The notes under the pieces are model-generated. The model was not told where the DNA came from. It was given only the letters and a program-made list of their open reading frames with translations, and ran no database searches. Shown here piece after piece: positions 58,912-64,000 of a DNA stretch of 64,000 nucleotides (positions are counted from its first letter, which is position 1; each line of letters begins with the position of its first letter). This DNA is from Streptomyces sp. HB132 (lineage in GTDB: Bacteria; Actinomycetota; Actinomycetes; Streptomycetales; Streptomycetaceae). Position numbers and translations under genes: made by a program. The stretch lies in assembly GCF_016909575.1 (NCBI RefSeq), contig NZ_JAFBGA010000021.1, forward strand, positions 51,669 through 115,668, read 5' to 3'.

Positions 58912-60924
58912 TCAGGCCGGACAGTCGGCCTGTGCGGTGGCCGTGCCCGAACGGATCATCAGATACCCGGACCCGCCGATCTGCCCCACGGCGTAGCGGG
59001 AGTACGGCCAGGTGCTTCCCGCCCTCTCCCTTTCACCCACGAGAGCCCGGCACGCCTCGCCCGATGCCAGACCCGCCCAGGACTCGACCTGCTGTTCGTC
59101 CCACAGGACGTAGTCCGACCACACGTACATCACGGAGTTGTAGGGGTCGAAGCCCACCTTGATCTGCGCGTTGCCGAGCACACGATCGGTGCCGAGCGTC
59201 CGGCGCATCCCGTTGGTCCCCGCGATGATCTTCCTGGCGGCGCCGTCCGCGACCCGGATCTCCGCGCCGTCGGTGCTGGGGACCATCGCCTGCCCCAGGC
59301 CGTCCTCGTCGGGTTGCCAGCCCTGCGAAACATCCGAGTTCCGCCCGGTGCCGTCGTCGGTGGCCGACCGGCACGAGGATTCGGCGACGAAATCGTCCTG
59401 CCACGTCACCTGGGGATCCTGGCCCGGCTCCTCCTTGACCATGACGTACGTGCGGTAGGGCAGGTCCGGGTGCAGACGCAGAACGAGGTCCCGCGCCGTC
59501 AGACACATCACCTGGGCGATCTCCGTCTCCGCGTACATCACCCCCTGTTCGTCCGAGGCCAGGCGGTACGAGAGGTAGACCTCCCGGCGCGACGCGTGAA
59601 ACCGCACGGTCCCCGGAACGAAGTCCACGCCGTCGCCGAGTTCCTGCGCCCCGACCCCCTCGTCGTGCAGGACCGCACGCGCCACGTCGTGCTCGCCCGC
59701 CCCCTGCGCCGCTCGCGCCTCCTTCCAACTCGCCACGCTCGCCGCACCGCCGGTCCCGGACGCCGGTTTCGCCGCCTCGTCCTGGTGCGCGGTGTCGGCC
59801 GAAGGATGACCGGTTCCGGTCGAGGCCGGCGGTGACGCCGAGGTCGCGGACACGGGTGTGTGAGGGCTGTCCCCGTTGTCACCGGGCGTCCATGCAGCCA
59901 CTCCTCCGGCCAGGCAGCCGATGACGGCGGCCGCGAGGACGACGGCACCGGCCAGCCGCTTCCTCGAACGGCTACGGTTCGCGGGCAGGCTCCAAGCGGG
60001 ATCCTCCGCGGCCGGCACCTCCCAGACGGCCGTGACCATGTCCACGGCCGTCGTCGGCATCGCACCGGCCCCGGCCACCTGAGTGACCTGAGAGGCCAGC
60101 AGTACCGCGCACTCCTGTGCGGCTACGGCGGCTGACGGGCGGTCACCGGGCTCCTGGGCCAGCGCCTTCGCCACGGTCTCGCGCAGTGTCACGGGGAGGC
60201 CGTCCAGGTCCGCCTCGCCCGACATCACACGGAAGGCCACCACATCGGGCGCCCCGGCACCGAAGGGGAGCCGGCCGGTGGCCGCGTAGGCCACGAGTGC
60301 TCCCCACGCGAACATGTCACCCGCCGGACCCGCGGTGCCCTGACGGTACTGCTCGGGGCTGATCCAGCCGGGGGTGCCGGTCATGACCCCGGTACGGGTG
60401 ACACTGGTGCCGTCGGAGGCGTGTGCGATGCCGAAGTCCAGCACCTGGGGGCCGATGGGTGTGAGCAGGACATTCTGCGGTTTCACATCACGGTGCACCA
60501 CCCCCGCGGCGTGGATGGCGGCCAACGCGTGTGCGGTGGCGGTGGCGAAGGCGTGGAGACTTCCTTCCGCGAGCGGCCCGTGCGCGTTCACGTGCTCGTT
60601 CAGTGTCGGGCCCGGAACGTAGGCTGTGGCCAGCCACGGGGTCGGCGCGTCCGGATCGGCGGCGAGCAGCGGTACCAGATGTGGTCCGGTGACGCGGGAG
60701 GACAGCTCCACCTCGCGCCGGAAGCGTGCCCTGAACTCCGGGTCCTGAGCCTGCTCGGGATGGATCACCTTGACCGCCAGGCGCATCCCGTCGGAGGCGA
60801 CTCCCGCGTGGACGGTGCCCATGCCGCCGGCGCCGAGACGGCCGATGATGTGGTACGGACCTATGCGTCGGGGATCGCCGGGGCGAGCCGGCCGGACTCT
60901 TCCGCCGGAGCCGTTTTCGCTCAC
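58912..60924 (-). CDS. Membrane Ser/Thr protein kinase (PknB-like) with external sensor
   Basis: 670 residues. Kinase domain about 22-280: glycine loop GRLGAGGMGTVHAG, Lys in AVKVIHP, catalytic VVHRDVKPQNVLL, DFG in VLDFGIAHAS, activation segment TGTPGWISPEQ. Then a linker, one membrane helix (LAGAVVLAAAVIGCLAGGVAAW, about 330) and a 320-residue external domain without PASTA repeats, probably a ligand sensor. GTG at 60924 with AAGGA upstream. Confidence 0.9.
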   Translation of the reverse strand: MSENGSGGRVRPARPGDPRRIGPYHIIGRLGAGGMGTVHAGVASDGMRLAVKVIHPEQAQDPEFRARFRREVELSSRVTGPHLVPLLAADPDAPTPWLATAYVPGPTLNEHVNAHGPLAEGSLHAFATATAHALAAIHAAGVVHRDVKPQNVLLTPIGPQVLDFGIAHASDGTSVTRTGVMTGTPGWISPEQYRQGTAGPAGDMFAWGALVAYAATGRLPFGAGAPDVVAFRVMSGEADLDGLPVTLRETVAKALAQEPGDRPSAAVAAQECAVLLASQVTQVAGAGAMPTTAVDMVTAVWEVPAAEDPAWSLPANRSRSRKRLAGAVVLAAAVIGCLAGGVAAWTPGDNGDSPHTPVSATSASPPASTGTGHPSADTAHQDEAAKPASGTGGAASVASWKEARAAQGAGEHDVARAVLHDEGVGAQELGDGVDFVPGTVRFHASRREVYLSYRLASDEQGVMYAETEIAQVMCLTARDLVLRLHPDLPYRTYVMVKEEPGQDPQVTWQDDFVAESSCRSATDDGTGRNSDVSQGWQPDEDGLGQAMVPSTDGAEIRVADGAARKIIAGTNGMRRTLGTDRVLGNAQIKVGFDPYNSVMYVWSDYVLWDEQQVESWAGLASGEACRALVGERERAGSTWPYSRYAVGQIGGSGYLMIRSGTATAQADCPA

Positions 60925-60981
60925 GAGTTCTTCCTTCGTACGGAACTGCGGCGGCCTGTTCCCGCCCTGGCCGACGAGCCT

Positions 60982-61350
60982 TCAGCGAGCAGCGAAGTGC
61001 CCCGCGAGCTGCGTGATCTCCGCGATCCAGAGCTCGGTGTCGTCACCCGACCGCCTGTACGGCGCACGTCGAGCCAACTTGAAGAAGCCGGCGGAGAGTC
61101 GACCGGTCTCTCGCAGGACTACGAGAGCTGAGAGCAGCGGCAGTGAACCGTCCGGGCTCTCCCGGGCGGAGGCGTCCTCGAGGAGGTAGGGCATGGGCCC
61201 ATCGTGAGCGGGGACTTGATGACGGCGCCCGGCCAACTCGGCGCTCAGATCTCCGTACGACAGCGGTGCCGCACCCGCTCGTGCACGTTCCCGCAGGATG
61301 TCGACCACGGCGTCCAGAGCCCGTTCGTACTCCGGCGTATTCTTCCTCAT
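60982..61350 (-). CDS. Conserved small protein, unknown
   Basis: 122 residues, mainly helical. Pattern YGDLSAELAGRRHQVPAHDGPMPYLLEDAS then PLLSALVVLRETGRLSAGFFKLARR and a C-terminal LWIAEITQLAGHF. No catalytic motif recognised. ATG at 61350; it precedes the kinase gene by 57 bp in the same direction and may be its operon partner. Confidence 0.65.
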   Translation of the reverse strand: MRKNTPEYERALDAVVDILRERARAGAAPLSYGDLSAELAGRRHQVPAHDGPMPYLLEDASARESPDGSLPLLSALVVLRETGRLSAGFFKLARRAPYRRSGDDTELWIAEITQLAGHFAAR

Positions 61351-61611
61351 CGCCCTCTCCCCACCCCGGCGTTCGGTCTCGAACCCGGCTCAGAGCCCAA
61401 GGTCTGTCCCGTGATCCCTGGCGGGCCCACGGTGGCTACGGCACCTCGCCGCGTGGTCGGAACGCCCGAGTGTGTCCCATATGCGGACGTCCCTCCGCCT
61501 CGCGATGCACCGAATCTGACGCCGCGCGCTGATCCACCTGGGACTACGGGGCAGTCCTTGGGCGCCCCGCGCGTGATCGAGCGGGGTGCGCGCTCAAGTT
61601 TTAGCACGAAG

Positions 61612-61645
61612 TTGTGAACTCAGTGCACGTATTGCGTGCGGGGGG
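61612..61645 (+). promoter_or_regulatory. 34-nt element, copy B
   Basis: TTGTGAACTCAGTGCA core, one mismatch to copy A at 55948. It is preceded by an A/T-rich patch (GTTTTAGCACGAAG). No gene starts right after it, so it may drive an untranslated or decayed unit. Confidence 0.4.
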
Positions 61646-62140
61646 TCGACGGTCTCCAATTCCCCGTGCACGTGTGTGCGGTTGTGGTGGGGTGCCGGTC
61701 GTCGGCGTCCGGCAGATCGGGTGCCGCATCGCACGGGACTCGAGGCTCCGCCGCGCGGGCAGCCGCAGTTCCTGGTGTATCCGCCGCCCCGCTGATCCGT
61801 GCCGCGAGCCAGGTGGGCGGATACGGGCCGCCGCTGGGGCCGACGGGAGTCGTCGGGGATGTGGACATCCGGAGGGTCTTCATCTACCGAATCGGGTCAT
61901 GAAGACGTCGTCGACCGCTCCCCCCGCCGCGTGGCGGCCAGTCCGGTCGCACGCCTGCCGGAGCGGCCGTCGATGCGTGGATCACCGCCGCACGCGCTCG
62001 GGTCCACTTGCTGTCGCGGGCCCGTTCCCGTCAGGCGTGATAGCGGTATGGGGAAATTCCGCTTTCCTCTTTCCCCGCGCGGGGGTCGACCGTTGCGCGG
62101 TATCGGACATAAGTGTCGAGTTGCATGATCCCCAAGAGGC

Positions 62141-62171
62141 GGTTGACGGCCCTAATCAGTCAACCTAAGCT
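62141..62171 (+). promoter_or_regulatory. Promoter overlapped by an operator
   Basis: TTGACG (62143-62148), 17-bp spacer, TAAGCT (62166-62171), directed at the PKS genes. The palindrome GGTTGAC-N11-GTCAACC (62141-62147 / 62159-62165) covers the -35 and abuts the -10, so a regulator bound there would block polymerase. Confidence 0.65.
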
Positions 62172-62205
62172 GTCGATTCGAACGGGGGGCGGGTGAGGAA
62201 ACCTC

Positions 62206-62391
62206 ATGCCGCATGGACTGGGGGGCAGCATCTCGGTGATTGTCTTTCTCTGGTCCATTCTGCGGTCACTGACTCCGGGCATCGGCATTCCGGCGTGGCC
62301 GTCCTGGGCGCGTCCCGCGCCCTTAATCGCGGGGAACGGGACCGATGCGCGGCCGCACAGCCTCCGCCTGGCCATGGTGCCACCTGTGTGA
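62206..62391 (+). CDS. Possible small ORF, hydrophobic N-terminus
   Basis: 61 codons from an ATG with GAGGAA seven bases upstream, about 30 bases downstream of the predicted start point. One possible short helix (ISVIVFLWSIL) and a Pro/Arg tail. No family recognised; codon bias weak. Could be a leader peptide or chance. Confidence 0.25.
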   Translation: MPHGLGGSISVIVFLWSILRSLTPGIGIPAWPSWARPAPLIAGNGTDARPHSLRLAMVPPV

Positions 62392-62492
62392 GCCCATCTC
62401 GCAACCAAAAGACGCAAGCGACCAACGGGGGGAAGACGCGTGCGCTCGCACATGCTCGGCCGTATAGATCTCGACCGTGAACCGGACCGTCA

Positions 62493-62525
62493 ATTTCGCT
62501 GAAATCGGTCAGCTTATCGCTGACC
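62493..62525. promoter_or_regulatory. Two adjacent palindromes upstream of the PPTase-like ORF
   Basis: ATTTC-GCT-GAAAT (62493-62505) and GGTCAGC-TTATC-GCTGACC (62507-62525), 39 bp before the GTG at 62565. Possible second regulatory site or leader hairpins. Confidence 0.4.
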
Positions 62526-62564
62526 ATTCGGTGAACGGCTGGAGAACGGGGCACGGGGGAAACA

Positions 62565-63059
62565 GTGATCGAGGATTCGCTTTGCGCTGACGTGATGTCC
62601 GCTGAGGTATTCGACGGCTACGTGGACGTCAACTTCTACGCCGAGGAACGGGCGGCCGTCGCCGATGCCGTACCAGTGCGCCGGCGTGAAGACCCGACGG
62701 TGCGCCGGTGTGGTCGCACCGCGCTCGGTGAACCGGGTATTTCCCTGTTCCTCCTGCCGCCCGGGCCTCACACGACTCCGCGTCCGCCGGCCGAAGAGGT
62801 CGGCGGCACGACGCACTGCTCCGGCTACCGTGCGCCGGCGCGGGCCCGTCGGCCGCGTTCCCTAGGCGTCGACGTCGAGGAAAGCGCCCCGCTTCCCGCC
62901 GGAAATCCGATACCCCGGCTCACGGGGCGGCGCTGGACGCACCGCTACGGGGCCGTTCCGACAGCCATCGCTCTCCCCCTGTCCGTGAACGAATCCCCGG
63001 CTCGCGCATCGCACACCCGGGCACCCTCGCGCGCCTCTCTTGGGACGGAAAACCGATGA
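62565..63059 (+). CDS. Truncated/degenerate phosphopantetheinyl-transferase-like ORF
   Basis: 164 residues. The N-terminal two-thirds follows Sfp/EntD-type PPTases: VDVNFYAEERAAVADAVPVRRRE, then TVRRCGRTAL, a weak LLPPGPHTTPRPP (usual pattern LLPGPRREPRWP), THCSGYRA, and the Mg/CoA motif LGVDVEESAPLP. The last 50 residues are not PPTase-like and the essential second motif (xxxKE) is absent, so transfer activity is doubtful. GTG at 62565 with GGGGGA upstream; the stop overlaps the PKS start (ATGA, 63056-63059). Confidence 0.6.
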   Translation: MIEDSLCADVMSAEVFDGYVDVNFYAEERAAVADAVPVRRREDPTVRRCGRTALGEPGISLFLLPPGPHTTPRPPAEEVGGTTHCSGYRAPARARRPRSLGVDVEESAPLPAGNPIPRLTGRRWTHRYGAVPTAIALPLSVNESPARASHTRAPSRASLGTENR

Positions 63060-64000
63060 CCGCCTCGCCCACGTTCACCGAAAGCTTCACCGTCACCGCC
63101 GACAACCCGTTGTTGCACGGGCACGTCGTGTACGGCCGCAGCCTGCTGCCCGGTGTCGGCTATGTGGACCTGGTGCTCCAGGTGCTCGCCAGGCACGGAC
63201 ACCCGATGCCCGAGGTGGAGCTGCGCAACCTCACCATCCTCGCGCCGCTCGTCGCGGGACCGGATGACGCCGTACTGACCACCGTCGAGGGGCGTCCAGC
63301 GGCCGGCGGAGGGTGGCGCATCGAGGTGCGCAGCCGTCGCGCCCAGGACACCGACGACGTCCTCCACGCCGTCGTCACCGCGCACCACCGCGCCCCCGTC
63401 GCCTTCACGGAGCGGCTTCCGATACCCGTCCAAGGGGTGACCCGACGCACCACCATGGACGAGATCTACACCTGGTGCCGGGAGTACGAGCTCTTCCATT
63501 CGGGTCTGATGAAGCTCGGCGGCGCGGTCCACCACCGTCCCGGCGACTGGATCGCCGAGCTGGAGCTCGCCCCTGAACACCAGTCCTCCACCGGTGCGTT
63601 CCTCTTCCACCCCGCCCTCTTCGAAGCCGGGCTCCTGGGCGGCGGTGTCGCCCTGGGCATGCTGCACGGCGACAACGACGGCCCGGGCCTCTACCTCCCG
63701 CTGATGTTCGACCGGTTCCGCGCGGCCGGGCCGCTCGGCGGCCGCTGCTACGTGCGTGTGCCGGCCGACTCCGTTCGCCGCGACGACGAACTCATACGTC
63801 TCGTGGTGGAGTTCTACGACGAGGCCGGCCAGAAGGTGGCCGAGGTCGGGCAGTTCGTCGCCAAGCGCATACGGGCGGTCGGCGCGCTCGACGTCCGCGG
63901 CGGCACTCCGGCCGTGTCGTCCGCGGTGCTGCCTTCCGCGGTGCTGCCTTCCGCTGTCGCGCCGGTGGTGGATTCCGCGGTCGTTTCGGCTGTGCTGCGG
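63056..64000 (+). CDS. Polyketide synthase starting with a dehydratase domain (3' partial)
   Basis: 315 codons visible, open at the window end. The double-hotdog PKS dehydratase domain begins almost at residue 10: HVVYGRSLLPG matches HxxxGxxxxP (catalytic His about 23), and FHPALFEAGLL is where HPALLDAxxx carries the second catalytic Asp, here Glu. An Ala/Val/Ser-Pro linker follows (about 285-315, with a 15-bp tandem DNA repeat), implying more domains downstream. Opening a PKS protein with DH rather than KS is unusual. ATG overlaps the PPTase-like stop. Confidence 0.8.
   Translation, partial: MTASPTFTESFTVTADNPLLHGHVVYGRSLLPGVGYVDLVLQVLARHGHPMPEVELRNLTILAPLVAGPDDAVLTTVEGRPAAGGGWRIEVRSRRAQDTDDVLHAVVTAHHRAPVAFTERLPIPVQGVTRRTTMDEIYTWCREYELFHSGLMKLGGAVHHRPGDWIAELELAPEHQSSTGAFLFHPALFEAGLLGGGVALGMLHGDNDGPGLYLPLMFDRFRAAGPLGGRCYVRVPADSVRRDDELIRLVVEFYDEAGQKVAEVGQFVAKRIRAVGALDVRGGTPAVSSAVLPSAVLPSAVAPVVDSAVVSAVLR
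63920..63954 (+). repeat. 15-bp tandem repeat in the PKS linker
   Basis: TCCGCGGTGCTGCCT repeated twice (63920-63934, 63935-63949) plus a partial third, encoding SAVLP SAVLP SAV. Likely slippage-prone linker DNA. Confidence 0.6.

Larger units (their letters stand above)
61351..62205. other. Gene-poor region with repeated element and promoter
   Basis: 855 bp without a supportable gene; several ORFs on both strands lack Shine-Dalgarno sequences and family similarity. It contains copy B of the 34-nt element (61612-61645) and, near its end, a strong promoter/operator (62141-62171). Confidence 0.5.

Noticed and set aside
59033..59728. 231-codon minus ORF inside the kinase gene
   Set aside because: Frame-shifted shadow of the kinase external domain.
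61614..62168. 184-codon plus ORF and opposite 87-codon ORF
   Set aside because: Arg/Pro-rich translations, no start signals, no family; region left as gene-poor.
1..64000. CRISPR arrays, tRNA or rRNA genes, insertion sequences
   Set aside because: Looked for spaced identical repeats, cloverleaf/T-loop patterns and transposase motifs; none found by eye.

Overview
The window is high-GC actinobacterial DNA and reads as Streptomyces: third codon positions are almost all G or C, GTG starts are common, many genes overlap by ATGA or GTGA, GC-rich hairpins sit between convergent genes, and the family content is typical (DUF1206, FBP-domain protein, Spo0M, twin-arginine TatA, Ser/Thr kinase with an external sensor, many GntR/TetR/MarR/PadR/DeoR/LysR regulators). 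No rRNA, tRNA, insertion sequence, phage or CRISPR array was seen. It looks like a non-core chromosome-arm region of small independent modules, most with a divergent regulator and a visible operator.

Left part (1-29 kb). A 5'-cut AlkB-type dioxygenase is followed by a catabolic operon (MFS porter, LigI, LigK, LigJ) facing a GntR/FCD regulator; together the enzymes would turn 2-pyrone-4,6-dicarboxylate into pyruvate and oxaloacetate. Next come a SHOCT membrane protein, an FBP-domain protein, a NUDIX hydrolase, and a translationally coupled SPFH protein/NAD-kinase-like pair. A TetR gene faces a PAP2 phosphatase/EamA transporter pair across an array of operator half-sites repeating every 16 bp. 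Then follow PadR, a dienoyl-CoA-reductase-type flavoenzyme, DoxX, DUF1206, a photolyase/SDR operon, tatA, spo0M, MarR-MMPL, TetR-SDR, a zinc alcohol dehydrogenase and a SulP anion transporter.

Middle (29-38 kb) is a metal-uptake island: a CbiMNQO cobalt ECF transporter under a cobalamin riboswitch, beside an Azt-type zinc system (AztA, AztB, AztC and two AztD-like lipoproteins) organised around a Zur-box-like palindrome.

39-48 kb holds a seven-gene sugar, polyol or sugar-acid operon (2-hydroxyacid dehydrogenase, histidine phosphatase, two FGGY kinases, ABC permease, ATPase and binding lipoprotein) facing a DeoR regulator. After a pyridoxamine-oxidase-like protein and a drug-type MFS pump with LysR, 51.8-55.7 kb carries a Met/His-rich membrane protein, an ECF sigma factor, a small Cys-rich protein and a PepSY protein, plausibly a metal-response (copper?) module.

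The right end has a CoiA-like protein, small secreted and zinc-ribbon proteins, a decayed MerR gene, a sensor Ser/Thr kinase, a gene-poor 0.85 kb stretch with a promoter/operator, a truncated phosphopantetheinyl-transferase-like ORF overlapping (ATGA) a polyketide synthase that begins directly with a dehydratase domain and runs off the window. This is probably the edge of a polyketide biosynthetic cluster.
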